DNA from: Ornithodoros turicata | Lineage: Eukaryota > Arthropoda > Arachnida > Ixodida > Argasidae | Length of the DNA: 64,000 nucleotides | NCBI RefSeq assembly: GCF_037126465.1 | Contig: NC_088206.1 | Span: forward strand, 10,639,187-10,703,186 | Direction: 5' to 3' | Part shown: positions 22,346 to 34,089 of the stretch, in pieces | Position numbering within the stretch: position 1 is the stretch's first letter | How the letters are laid out: every line of letters begins with the position of its first letter | Program-made: the position numbers and the translations under genes | Notes under the pieces: generated by a model | Seen by the model: only the letters and a program-made list of their open reading frames with translations | Databases searched by the model: none | What the model was told of the DNA's origin: nothing

Positions 22346-23674
22346 ATGGTTCATTTAGCAAATGCGCTCCGAAATGGTGACAAAATCTATTTTGACCATG
22401 CAGCTCGAATACTCGGTGTATATATTTTCCTGTTCTACTAACATGCCATGTCCAAGCAGGCCCGGCGAGGGAAATTACGGACCCGTATTGCGGAACGTAT
22501 CGAACAACAGTTAAAGGTAACGATGATGCACCGTTTGGGCCCCGAACAGGAGAAATGCTGCCTTGACGGCACTTATGAAATTTATTCTGAGCTGTGGGAT
22601 GGATGCAACCTTCTAGGATTCCCTGTGATCTGGGATCCCATTTTTCTCTTTATCACGTCACATCACATCACATCTTGGATCTTGGGATAATTGTGGATAG
22701 TGGATAATTGTGAATAGTGGATTTCCAGTGAGCACGTGAATAGTGAATAGCGAACTTGCGAGTAGAGCACCTGAGAAGTATTTTTGGGGAGTTGGGGAGC
22801 GGGGAGCCAGGGTGAGAACTGATGGTAAGAGTAGCAGAACAAGTCGGAAGACGAGTTCAATTATGTCTCCTTTCTTTTTTCCTTACAAACAAACAAACAT
22901 AACGTTGACGAAAACGTAACTGAACTTTTGTATATGGGAAGCATGCAATATGATAATACTGAGAACCATGCTTATGTGTATATAGTTAAAGTAACTTTAC
23001 CCCGTCCAAATGCTCACATTACAGAGAATACCCCCATAGCTCTTAGAAATCACAAGTTAGTAGGCATGTGCGAGTATAGTTATTTTAAAACTGAAGCGGA
23101 AACGACTCGAATATGACGCAAACAGCACCATATGCGGACCGGATACACATGCGCGGCACATGTAAGGGTTAAAACATGTAGCAGCATGGTATCCGCGATG
23201 TATTCATAGGGATCAGAATATCAAGCACGGCTCACATTATTCCATGTCCCCACTTGTGCCGTTTTTGGCCCTCCGTGCGCTGCTTCGGAACTATTGGAAT
23301 AGTATATTCAGTGTGGAACATCGAATCGAAGATCGTGGAATGTGTGGAACATCGATTCGATCCGAGATCTGAACGCAGAAATCCCCATTCGAATCGTAAA
23401 TTGAATCGCGAATACAGAATTGTTCGTTAGAGTACTCCAAGAACTAGAATATTCGCACAGGCCTACAAATCAGTAAAATTGTAAAATGCCAGCACAAACG
23501 ACATCTCCTCTCCACTTTAAGAGCGACTTGTTGAAATACTTCTTTAGTTGCTGAATTACTTCTCTAGACGCAAGTACGGCCTATTCTTTATCGAAGTGTT
23601 TTCTCTGAAATGAGCGTGCCTTCTGAACTTCAAATAAATTTAGAAGAACAAAGCACTAATAAAATATATCATTA
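22346..23674. other. No gene seen; retroposon-type tail at 22620-22690
   Basis: GGGATCCCATTTTTCTC followed by CACATCACATCACATC looks like a retroposon tail similar to the antisense one at 36270-36400. Between 22690 and 22760 are repeats of GTGGATAGTGGATAATTG type. No gene is supported. Confidence 0.4.
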
Positions 23675-23773
23675 CGAGCCTCCGTGCAAAGCATGCGCTT
23701 CATCAGACGAGAAATCACCGTTACAACATAAAGTTTTCACCCGCTGAAGCGCTTACCCTGCACGGAAGCTCGT
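23675..23773. repeat. Two head-to-head Penelope ribozyme-like remnants
   Basis: On the minus strand 23706-23675 reads CTGATGAAGCGCATGC... ending in GGAGGCTCG. On the plus strand 23744-23773 reads CTGAAGCGCTTACCC... ending in GGAAGCTCG. Penelope-like elements carry hammerhead ribozymes with a CTGATGA core, a short stem and a GAAA core in their terminal repeats. Both segments match that order with decay in the second core. The opposite orientation makes this an inverted pair. Assignment is by motif only. Confidence 0.45.
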
Positions 23774-23914
23774 AATTAAATGCTTGCTTCTTAGCAACTC
23801 CTACGTAATGAAATGTTTTATTGGCGCTTCGTTCGTCTTTAAGTTCTTCACCGTTGACATGCGGAAACACGTTGGTAGGGACTTCCCTCGCCTAAGCATC
23901 AATAACATCCCTGT

Positions 23915-26078
23915 TCCAATTAAGGTGTAAAGCATGCAAATACCTTGGTGTCACTATTGACAGCGCCATACGCTGGACAAAGCAGGTGAACGAAACCATT
24001 GCTAAAGGGAAGAAATCGTTAAATCTACTCAGACGAATCAGTGGCAAAGCATGGCGCTGTAATGCACGATCTATGCTCACTCTGCACAGAGCTCTCATTC
24101 TATCTCGGATCCTGTATGTGACACCGTACGTTGATCTGTCGCCAACACAATGGCTAAACATCGAGCGCCTCCATCGGGCCGGTATACGAACAGCGCTTGG
24201 TCTACCCAGCTTCTCCAGCATTACCTATACCTATCTGTAGTCAAAGGAAAAGCCCGTCAGCATCCATTCAAAACTCAGAGCGTTCCAGTTCATAGACAAC
24301 GCAACGCTTCTGGGCAAGAAACAACTCCTCACCGGTCTTCAAGGCAACCTCACCACGTCCCTAGACCGCCTGGCTAGGTCGCACGCCAATTGCCCGCTAC
24401 CGTACGACGAATGTATCCCACGACCTGCTATTCCATGGCGTGAGGAAATGCCCAATATCTCGTTGCACATCCCAGGGCTAAGAAAGAATGGCGAATCCAG
24501 CTCACTGGAAGCCAAGGCGGCTGCTGAGGTTTTAATTAGTGACACTTAGTGACACTGACACTCTGGTGATCTCAGACGGCTCCGTTGACGCAGAGTGTAG
24601 GAGCGCTACTTCCTCCCAGTCTTGGGTAGTAACTAAGTTACTTCTAACTTGTAACTGTAACTAGTTACTTTTGGGGTTAACTAGTTACATTTCCAGAAAA
24701 GTAGCTTTTAACTGTAACTAGTTACTGTTTCTGTGAATGTAACCGCAAAATGTAACTAGTTACTCGAATAAATGTCTATCCTTTTTTTACGTACGTACAC
24801 ATGTCGTATTTTTCCCAGTGGGAGAGCCACATATTGACATATACAACTTCTGGTTAAGTGCAATAATACTTTTATCGCACTTAAGTAAATGTAAATAAAT
24901 GTATGTTTTTAACAATTGCATCACCCTCTCATGGTCATTTCTATAAAAAGTAACTGTAATGTAACTAAGTTACTTTCTCTCAGTCACTGTAACTGTAACT
25001 AGTTACTTGACTAAGAAAGTAACTATAATTGTAACTTAGTTACTTAACCAAGAAAGTAACTATAACTGCAACTCAGTTACTTTTTAGAAGTAACTTACCT
25101 AAGACTGCTTCCTCCTATTATATACCATCATTAAATGTGGCATGGCAAGGAAAATCAGCTCGATACCCAATATGCTCTACGACAGCTGAGCTTCTGGCAA
25201 TATTACACGCAGCAGCTGCGGTACAGGTCAGGGGAATCACCAAGGCTGTCATCCTCACGGACTCGCGTGGCGCTCTCCAAATGGTGATGAACCCCACATG
25301 CCATAGCATTCTAGCAAGGTGTATCAGGACGTCGTGTGCCCAACACAGGACAATCGGCGGAGACATCTCCCTGCAATGGATCCCCTCCCACGTCGGCATT
25401 AGTGGCAACGAAAAAGCGGACCAACTTGCCTCCGCTGCACACCACAGCACTAGCCCTAGTTTGCCTACCCCGGGAGACAGCGAAATTAAAAATTGGTCAT
25501 AAATGAGATCGTCCTTATGCAGCACCCTGGGATCCGGGACATCCTGGAAAATCGTCGACTTGATCTCCCACTGCAATGTCTTTCCCGCAGTGCACAGACC
25601 TTGCTCGTCAGGTTGCGAACAAGAAGCGCTTTCACTAAATCACAATTACTCAAGATTGGCTCTCTAGACAACGCAAACTGCATACATTGTCAGCAGATTG
25701 AAACTATAGAACGTATCCTACTGCATTGCGGTGCATATGCTACGGTGCATATGCTGTGGTGCGGGAAAAATAGCTTGGCCATTGCAGGAATTGTACGGTG
25801 GATGATATCCTACATCCCAGAGGCGCTTTCACGGAAAGATACTCCAAAATTCGCTGCCTCGTCTGCTTTCTCCGGGAATCGGGCCGCGCTCAAAGGCTAT
25901 GAGCACTGCTCCGACTTCTCATCTTAGATCGTAACTTCCGGCCGTCTTCATTCCTTCATCTGTTATCACATCATCTCATCTCATCCTGGCTACAGTCGTG
26001 ACGCAGCCCACATCCGTGAGGCCAACAACGGCAAGCCGGTTTACCACCACCACCACCACCACCACCACCGTTGACATG
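23915..26078 (+). pseudogene. Non-LTR retrotransposon family C, RT thumb to 3' end
   Basis: The fragment starts in the reverse transcriptase C-terminal region (KYLGVTIDSAIRWTKQV, then LLRRISGKAW and a SRILYVTPY block). After frameshifts comes the RNase H: LVISDGSVDAE with the first Asp, TTAELLAILHAAAAV with the Glu, VILTDSRGALQMV with the second Asp, LQWIPSHVGISGNEKADQLA with the last residues. The knuckle CIHCQQ...RILLHC follows from 25493 onward. The 3' UTR has GCTACAGTCGTGACGC, GGCCAACAACGGC and a (CCA)n tail. A 491-bp hAT MITE interrupts the RNase H domain between the first Asp and the Glu. The 3' UTR motif links it to the copy at 31205-31812. Confidence 0.85.
24617..25107. mobile_element. 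hAT MITE inserted in family C RNase H
   Basis: The 491-bp insert starts CAGTCTTGGGTAGTAAC and ends with the complement of CAGTCTTAGGTAAGTTAC. It is flanked by perfect 8-bp duplications CTTCCTCC at 24609-24616 and 25108-25115. Both subterminal regions are arrays of TAACTAGTTAC and AGTAACT. This is a textbook nonautonomous hAT pattern. Reading from 24616 straight into 25116 keeps the RNase H frame, so the host element was still open here when hit. Confidence 0.92.
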
Positions 26079-28291
26079 CACGATGTTGCGTAAAGTTTAA
26101 TGAAGCTTTCAATTTGCTATATTGATGTGTGGTGCTTTATTAGTGTACCTTTGTTTTTCTGAGTGTGTGAACGGTTTTTCTCAAACTTCCACCACCGCGG
26201 TGAAACACCCCATCTCATCGTCATCATCTATTGTTGTTGTTGTTCTCAAAACTTTTCATTTATGTAACGTGTAACGCCCAGGGTGTAAGACGAAAACATT
26301 TGTAGTTTAATGTTTTCTTCTTTATAATCCGTGCTTTCCCTGTTGTTCTCTCCTATTTCTTTCTGTAGCCTGCTTTTTTTTTCTAGCGCTTTACTAAATG
26401 TAGTAATTAAATAATCGTAATTTATATTTAATTATTACTTTCCCACGACCCTCAACTGAAACATACTCTGACATTTCGCAGCAGTATGTACGATGTCCGC
26501 ACACCCCTCTGGCTATGTTAGGGTACTCTGCGTACCCACAAGCAAGAAGAAAGTTGTCGCACACTCACCTGTTTTTGTTTAACACTCTCTACAGGCTGCC
26601 AAACTCTCTGCCCGCGCAACACAAACACAAACGCGGTTCTGCAGCCACTTCACCAAGAGAACGGCACCAATGTCACACCTCTTTTCATTCGAACGACATA
26701 ATCCAACTTTAAATTCACAGAACGCGTAAAAACGTGCACTAAGCACACTGCTACATTATCCCTCAACAAGAGGTTCTCCATCCGTGAATATCCAGCACGA
26801 TTTAATCCTCAAATTGTCGTAGGGAAATCTGTGTTGCATCGTTCCTGCATACGAACGCGCAAAGAACAGGCCGAGCGGCGCCCGAAGTTTTCTGTCGTTG
26901 CGAAGAGGTGGAACTTCTCCCACAAACTTTATCGCGCCGCTTTATCCTCGTCAGTGGAGCGCTGAACTGAGCATCCCGATCAAACTCTTCCCGACTCCCG
27001 AAACGCGAGCGGTTTTCCTCACGCGCACGCGGGAAAAGCGCCACTACCGCCATCTGTCCACAGGGGGGAGAAACTGAAGTAGAAAGTGTGGGATCCACGT
27101 GGGCATTAACCTGTGGAGCCAGGAAAACGTGAACTGGGTTCTGCGGTTGAGCTCGTGGAGAAAAAGGTGTATCGATGCCCTAAATTTATATTCGCGTTGT
27201 ACATATTCTTTCTGTCACGTTATCCATATGATAGTGAGGTTTCAAACACTAAAGCATAAAATATATATCCGTTGAGAAAGAATAGGACAAAGCGTACTGC
27301 AATGGCCAGCAGGATCTTAGAGCCCCACTCTTTCTCGCTCTCTAGCTTTTTTTCTTCTAGTACTACCTCTTTCGTCTCCTGTTTTCACCCTCCACCAGTC
27401 ATGTAGAAGACTTGCATAGGATGCATTAAGGTTCAGAAACTATGCTGCATCTGATTAGGGGTGCCTGTCAGTTGTAGCTTCGGCTATCAATGGAGCATCC
27501 CTCATTTGTGCTTCCAAACTTTCCGATCCGTTACGATATGTGCAGGCAATCGACCGAAGATGTCGATACAATCATTTGATGGTTGCCATATGTATACAGT
27601 GCAAGATGTGTTCTGCGTTCTCCGCTCTTGCACACGCTGAACGGTTCCCTGAGTCAGCTCTCCCTACTTAGTGCTGAAACTACCGACCGTTCAAGCGCAA
27701 GGTCTATGCGCTGGAAGGGATACTGAATTTTAGCTCTGGGTGCATCGTGTGAAGCAGTGATGTGCGACTTTCTGCCTCTAGCCAATCACTGTAGCTTGCA
27801 CATGCTCCCTGTTAACGGCCTCAACAAGTTTCTCAATTCTCATATGTCTGACTTGGAATACCCCGCTGACTGCTTCTTTGATGACTGGTGCGCTACATCC
27901 GCTACCTCATCACCCAACTTCGTTACCCGCCATGCCGATATGTCCCGGAATCCACTGTATCAATATGTTATGGGGTCCTCTTTCATTTACGAGAACTGGC
28001 GGCCATCTTCATGAGTGCCACACACCCCGTTTTATATTTCCCCTTACGAATCCAGGCAATATGTCATGACTACATCTGTTGACCTACTTGCGTTCTACAA
28101 GGGTTTACCGTATTACTAGTGCCCTACCTCCCAAACGGAATGGCTTGGAGAACGGCCTTCGAATGGCGATACATAACCCATTGTGCAGGCAACTGATGTT
28201 GTTGCCTCTGCCGTATTCCCAGCTGTAGGGCTATCATTTCCGATATTGTCCCCGATGATGTTCTGTGGGACTTCTCTGCCGTGCTGTGGTA
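26079..28291. other. No gene seen; one family A-type tail
   Basis: At 26185-26256 a GCGGTGAAACACCCC motif, a CATCATC tract and (TTG)n form another family A-type tail on the plus strand. 26560-26715 encodes FNTLYRLPNSLPAQHK, which faintly recalls the C-terminus of LINE reverse transcriptases, but the match is too weak to call. The remainder has only chance frames. Confidence 0.4.
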
Positions 28292-28506
28292 CGGCTTGGG
28301 ACAAAAGGCTACGGAACACGACACTGGCGTATTTCTTCATTGGAGCGGCTGCCTGCTAGATATCAGGAAGAGATCTAGTAAGAAACCTGTGACTGGCTAT
28401 TTCATTCATCTCTCAGTATGTGTGTCCGCTGCAGCTGGCTGGTAGGGTGTCGCTCCAATGCAGAAATGCGACACCCCGGTGTTCCGTGAACTTTTGTCCC
28501 AAGCTG
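28292..28506. mobile_element. Tc1/mariner-type MITE (second family member)
   Basis: The ends CGGCTTGGGACAAAAGGCTA and, on the minus strand, CAGCTTGGGACAAAAGTTCA are inverted repeats of about 30 bp followed by CGGAACAC on both sides. TA flanks it at 28290-28291 and 28507-28508. It has the same length (215 bp) as the unit at 6267-6481 and shares its termini and internal GGGTGTCGCT. Confidence 0.8.
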
Positions 28507-29049
28507 TACCACAAATGCAGACGCAGACCCGGACGCTGTCGTCGACCCACTGAAGATTGCTGTCTTGTTTTGGTGACTCTTCATCATAGAAACACGCACA
28601 GTCATGCTAATGCGATTAAGCTTGAGTACCAACGCAGAATACAGGGGTCTTCAGTAACAGTCGTGTTTCTTGTAATGCCAGATGATTGAGAATTGCAGTG
28701 TGTTACTTTCTGTGCAAGTTTTTTTTTCTTTTTTTTCTTTTTTTTTTTTAGACAGGTGCACCGTGTCTGATTTCGTGCGCCGTTGAATACACGAAACTTT
28801 GAAGCCTCAATTTCGGGACTTTTTTTGGGCAATTCCATTTGCAATATCGAGCGGATTTCTTGGTGGATCTGACTAAGTTCGCTACGGGCTCTCTAATTCT
28901 GTAAAAAAAAACGTTAGGTTGACTTGGGAAATTTTGGAGTTCAATTAAAGAAATTCAATTTATTTTAATTAAAATCAAATGAAAAAATTTTGCAAGATGG
29001 CAAATTCAGTTGCCACACAAATGCCGTTTACCCCGTATTTTTCCGTCGC
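28507..29049. other. No gene seen
   Basis: T and A runs lie at 28720-28750 and 28902-28912. AATTCAATTTATTTTAATT at about 28953 is weakly palindromic. No exon. Confidence 0.4.
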
Positions 29050-29130
29050 CCCGTTTTTTATAAAGTCCGAATGACACGTTTTTTGAAACACCCTCTATAC
29101 AAGGTCTCCCAGAAAACGTGTCATTGAATT
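29050..29130. repeat. Head-to-head termini of an ACACGTTTT element
   Basis: Two copies of a terminus that reads GTGTTTCAAAAAACGTGTCAT on one strand and GTCTCCCAGAAAACGTGTCAT on the other meet at about 29097. A related CAGGGTGTCTCA terminus occurs at 49931. It may be the junction of two nested or tail-to-tail DNA elements. The superfamily is not recognised. Confidence 0.45.
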
Positions 29131-29341
29131 ATAATAAAAAAACTACACCACCTAGGGTCATGCGGTCAATGGCATTTGTTCTTACTGGGTTTTCACGACC
29201 TCCTCATGTGAATGTCGTGCAATGTAAGTTTAATTATATAAATTTTTGCGACCTTAAGTCGGAAATTTGCCTAGTAAAGGTCACTCTTTTACCCCACCAA
29301 TGTGAAGAGCGTGTCTCATTTAGTCAAATTAATGATAATTG

Positions 29342-29735
29342 ACAGGGATATTCAGAAGCTATCCCATCGGAAAAAATAGCCGGACATCATGCTCTACGGA
29401 GGTCGCACAGAATAGCGCACGGTGAATTTTTCAGCGCAATCTTTGTCAGTCCGACGAAAGGAGGTTGGAAACCCGGCCCTCCCCGACATCGCAGAAAGAG
29501 ATAAAACAGGCAGGGCTTATCACGTTCGACTTTCGCTGGGATAATGCTTTCCCCCTCCCAATTTTAGGAACTGTTACTTTTTCTACTATCACTCTGTGGG
29601 CTGGCTTCGGAACATCCTTTCGTCGCACTGAGAGCGATTGCGCTCAAAAAGTCATCGCGCGTTATGGTCCGGTGCCCCGAAAAGCATGATATTTGGGTAT
29701 TTTTTCCGATAGGATAGCTCGTGAATATCACTGTT
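29342..29735. mobile_element. TIR element of about 394 bp
   Basis: The left end ACAGGGATATTCAGAAGC and the right end, on the minus strand, ACAGTGATATTCACGAGC continue as inverted repeats through CTATCC and ATCGGAAAAAAT, giving arms of about 36 bp. No transposase is inside. The flanks share only TAATT, so the target duplication is unsettled. It lies directly upstream of the Penelope fragment and may mark its 5' truncation point. Confidence 0.75.
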
Positions 29736-29737
29736 AA

Positions 29738-30553
29738 TTCTTGCCACCGCAGACACACAAAGCTAGCTATCCCTTATAGTCAAGCGCTGCGTTATCGGAG
29801 AATATGTTCTAACGATGATGAACTAGACAATCGTCTTGAGAGCCTTGAAGAAACATCCGCAGATAGAAAATATCCTAATCAGGTTGTAAAAGATGCCAGA
29901 GCCAGAGATCAACCGATCGAGAGAACCTATTCCAAAGACAGCCCCGAGCCGATAAGAATTCTTCAGTAAACCTCACTATTAGCTTCAACGGTTATGCCCC
30001 GGACGTAAACCGCATACTTAAACGGCACTATGCAATCCTTACCCAATCTGATCGTATGAGTCAGGTGTTTCCGGAACCACCCCGCGTGAACGCCAAGTTA
30101 AGCAAGCCGTCGGAACACAACGGTTGTCAACCATGTAACGGACGCAGACGCCAGATCTGTAAATTAATGCAAACTGCTACGATAGTAGAAAGCACAAATT
30201 CTACCTATCGCACAAAAATTAATGGTCTATTTAACTGCAACTCTTCTAGCGTCCTTTATCTCCTTCAATGTAATGAGTGCAAGGCCCATTATATCGGTCA
30301 AACAGCTACATCCTTCAGAATCCGATTCAACAACCACAGATCCGACGTATCAAAGAAACCTAATCTGCCAGTGTCTCGACACTTTAGTAAACCCGGCCAC
30401 TCAATTAATGACATAGCCATTTTCGTTCTGCAATCGGGTTTTCCATCCCAACGCCTTACAGAACAAAGAGAATCGTTCCTTCCGTTCAAATTTAAAAGGC
30501 AGATTAACGAGGACCCAGGCGTCCTCTCAACTGTTCGCAACCTAAATTCCTAA
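29738..30553 (+). pseudogene. Penelope-like element, RT C-terminus to GIY-YIG nuclease
   Basis: The first part (to 29969) reads KLAIPYSQALRYRRICSNDDEL, the conserved block just after the reverse transcriptase core in Penelope-like elements. A frameshift near 29970 moves the rest to another frame. That frame has ISFNGYAPDVNRIL, a Cys cluster CQPCNGRRRQIC, and the GIY-YIG module VLYLLQCNECKAHYIGQT followed by FRIRFNNHRSDV and SRHFSKPGH, with a Glu in the TEQRE block. The nuclease domain is about 100 residues long and has the expected Tyr, Tyr, Arg and Glu residues. The frame ends at 30553. The RT palm is missing, so the element is 5'-truncated and inactive. Confidence 0.88.
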
Positions 30554-31204
30554 TTCTCTCAGAATACATACACTCCTTTGTATCTCTTTCAGACTCCCCG
30601 GTTGGTCACCCCAGGAAATCATTGCCCTCCGGCGAATGAATCACTTCCTGTGATTCATTGTACCCTTTTACCACGGTCCATTGATACTCTCTCTGGTCAC
30701 GAAACTCCGCCGGAGAACAATAGGTCAGGTTCGCCTAGGGAGAACCGCCGCCGCGCGGAGGCGCGCGCGTCGCTACTTGGGGAGAAAACGCCAGCTGATA
30801 CGGGTAAATGCCTCTTCATTTGCCTGCGTTTTGCCCAGTGTAGACACTTCTTCCTGAAATCCCCGTGCATCCTTATACTGTGAATAGATTTCGGCTAATC
30901 TATGCATGCCGCAGACGTGTTGTATCCCAGCGTGTCGCTCGGGATATGATAATTCTGGTGAAAATGTATCGTTTTTCGCGTTGCCGACTGATGCCATCAA
31001 GCGAGACAAGTGGAAGCGTTCGATACCTCAGAAAGAGGACTCGCGTTTCAGCTTTGTAGAGATATTAGATCAGATATTAGATTAGAGGTATAGACTGTAG
31101 CAATTTGTAGAGAAACTGTTACGGACTCTCACAGTATTCAACCTCCCGTCTAAAAAACTGACTAACTATTGACAAAAACGTTAGCACATGCCATAATGCC
31201 GGAG
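30554..31204. other. Penelope 3' flank, then no gene seen
   Basis: The first 200 bp are probably element 3' UTR. GAATGAATCAC and GTGATTCATTG at about 30635-30660 form a short hairpin. No hammerhead core is visible here. The rest is unassigned. Confidence 0.4.
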
Positions 31205-31812
31205 TTTGCGCAGTTCAACAAGGTGCTGGACAGACATCTGGAATACGGGACATCATGCAACATAATCGCCCCCCTCTTCCCATGAAAAATCTTCCTCGAG
31301 TCATCCCGACCATGCTCCATAGGCTCCGCACTGGGTGTGCGTTCACCAACTCTCAGCTGTTCAAGATCGGCTCTAGGGGTGACGCCAGGCTGCGGCCACT
31401 GTCAACAACCCGAAACATTCGAACACGTCCTGCGAGACTGCCGAGCATACCATTCTGCGCGCGAAGCCCATCTCCCTCGCTCCACCTCGGACACGCTAGC
31501 GGACATCCTCTACCCCGCTGGTTCTTCTGCCGAACGTTCCGCCAAAGCAAAAAACCTCATTCTCTTCCTGCGGAAGACAGACCTTGCTCATCGACTCATC
31601 TAATACTCTACCCTCCCCGATGAACTCGTGCACCTCACCGCATCCCCATCCTTCAACCTCCTCTATCCTCCATCCGTCCGTCCTTCCTTTGTGTTTGGTT
31701 TTGCTTTGCGTTCTTTTTCTTTATTTCCTTTTTTTTTTTGCTATAGTCGTGACGACGCCCAGTTCTGTGTGGCCAACAACGGCGAGCCTATCCTGCTGTA
31801 ACCCCCCCCCCC
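31205..31812 (+). pseudogene. Family C retrotransposon, 3' end (copy 2)
   Basis: Reading starts at LHRLRTGCAFTNSQLFKIGS, the same block as LVRLRTRSAFTKSQLLKIGS in the copy at 23915-26078. After a frameshift near 31375 the knuckle CGHCQQ...HVLRDC follows and the frame ends with DLAHRLI at about 31603. The 3' UTR has GCTATAGTCGTGACG, GGCCAACAACGGCGAGCC and ends in a C run. Only the C-terminal part survives. The C-run end replaces the (CCA)n of copy 1. Confidence 0.8.
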
Positions 31813-32967
31813 CCACACCCCCCGGAGTTTGCGCACAAGAAGTGAATGGTTCACAAGGTCAAATGCCTTGGTAAAGTCAACGTAAACGCTATCTACTTGA
31901 CCCTACTTATGCAGATACGGCGCAACATAAACAAGAAAGGTAACCAAGTTTGTCTCAACATGACAGAGGGCATTGTAATACATGGCATAACAATGCATGA
32001 CAATACGACATGTGCACGTCGTATGCAATGACAGGGCATGACAATAATGACAGAGGGCATTGTTTAGTAGGGTTAGAATTTGGCGCGGTTCTACAGTTTG
32101 TGCGTAGAGGGCAACTCCTAGAACATAAATTTGCTTTGTGCTCCGTTCAAGAACTTTGTTACGAGATTACTATCGTTAAATCCCTCCTTAAAGACGCACA
32201 TAAATGTAGGCTTCTTTCGTCTTATCAGATATTGATATAGTTTTTGTATATCAAAACTATTTTGAAACGTCTTGCATCGCCCATTGTGAGATCATGATCT
32301 TACCTATAGAAAGGTCAAGAACCAAAAAGTATATATTGGGTAGCAAGTAACTTGAAAGCAACTCGTTACTTTGCTAAAGTAGCTCAGGAACTTCAAGTTG
32401 GTTATCATTACATGTAGCCCCGTTAGTAACTTAGCTAGATTTCTTGCACAGTAACTTAACTGATAACGAGTTCCCTTTGTCGAGTATAACTTCCCCATCT
32501 CTGTTCCATATAACTTCGGAATATTTTTGAAGTAAATAAGTAGTACATATGCAGGACAGATGACAGTATACTTTCTATATAACACCCATTTTTTCATTGG
32601 TGGTAAAGTGATGCCATAAAGAACTCATGTTGCTGATGACTATGATGTAATTAAGCGTTTCCTACAATGACATACTGTTTTCATTGTTAAAAATCGCGCA
32701 AATTAACACTCGTGCTGGGAAAGGAGGCAAGGAGGTAAGGGTACATTGGCTGAATCTCGGGAAAGCGTTGGGGTATACGATACAGCTGGGCCGTCGTCGG
32801 GAGCCGCACCGCACACCACGTTGGGTCGTCGCGCTGTGCTGCCTGAGCCATCTGTAAAATATATCTGTAAAATAAAAATAAAAATATTTGTATAGCTGCA
32901 TATGCCGTATGTAACTTCATTGTGTTTCGATTTGGTTGTCTTATACTGTACGAATGCCCTGTCAGCT
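31813..32967. other. No gene; degraded hAT-like fragment at 32330-32503
   Basis: 32330-32503 contains AAGTAACTTG, AACTCGTTAC and TAACTTAACTG motifs and ends on the minus strand with CAGAGATGGGGAAGTTATAC, so it is a short relative of the GTAACT-type hAT elements. GACAGAGGGCATTGT occurs twice at 31963 and 32049. 32865-32885 has an A-rich tract. No exon is supported. Confidence 0.45.
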
Positions 32968-33075
32968 TTTTTTTTAATTCTTTTTTTCTTTCTTCGCTGG
33001 GAATAGCAAGCCACCGCAGCGCAGGTTAACCCTTCCCTCCTTTTTTTAATATTATAAACATATCCCCCCCTCGCT
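32968..33075 (+). mobile_element. Family B retrotransposon tail with target duplication
   Basis: A 108-bp insert is flanked by perfect 9-bp duplications CTGTCAGCT at 32959-32967 and 33076-33084. It contains a T-rich tract, GGGAATAGCAAGCC and the end ATAAACATATCCCCCCC, which match the last 100 bp of family B. This is an extreme 5'-truncated retrotransposition event with both duplications still exact, so it is fairly recent. Confidence 0.8.
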
Positions 33076-33464
33076 CTGTCAGCTGCTATACAAATGATAC
33101 GTCTGGGTACCACGTGCGCGACATTGCACCAGTGTAGCGCCACGTGGGCTCATGCGCGACACCAAGGTAGCTCGCTGCGATCGCCGCCGCTGCGCGACGA
33201 TATCACCCTCGATTGATTGATTGATTGATTTTAAGATACCACCCTCGAGAATTGCATCCAGAAACCCAGCTATGTGAAAGAGGTATCACTATGTTCGCCA
33301 CCGGCCGACAATCTACTTGGCTATACTTTTCGTCCGAAAAGTGCTTGTTTTAAAGATTGTATATAGATAAACGATCAGCGCTGCTTCACCAGCTGCGGAG
33401 CCTACAAATCTACAAATTAATTACTATCTACAAATGGCACTGGGGCAGCGCCCAGCCTGCTGGT
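33076..33464. other. No gene seen
   Basis: GATTGATTGATTGATT occurs at 33210-33228. No gene or element boundary is recognised. Confidence 0.4.
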
Positions 33465-34089
33465 CGGCATAAGCCCCATCTCATCATCGTCTCTTTATGT
33501 ATGTATGTATGTATGTATGTATGTATGTATGTATGTATGTATGTATGTATGTATGTATGTATGTATGTATGTATGTATGTATGTATGTATGTATGTATGT
33601 ATGTATGTATGTATGTATGTATGTATGTATGTATGTATGTATGTATGTATGTATGTATGTATGTATGTATGTATGTATGTATGTATGTATGTATGTATGT
33701 ATGTATGTATGTATGTATGTATGTATGTATGTATGTATGTATGTATGTATGTATGTATGTATGTATGTATGTATGTATGTATGTATGTATGTATGTATGT
33801 ATGTATGTATGTATGTATGTATGTATGTATGTATGTATGTATGTATGTATGTATGTATGTATGTATGTATGTATGTATGTATGTATGTATGTATGTATGT
33901 ATGTATGTATGTATGTATGTATGTATGTATGTATGTATGTATGTATGTATGTATGTATGTATGTATGTATGTATGTATGTATGTATGTATGTATGTATGT
34001 ATGTATGTATGTATGTATGTATGTATGTATGTATGTATGTATGTATGTATGTATGTATGTATGTATGTATGTATGTATGTATGTATGTA

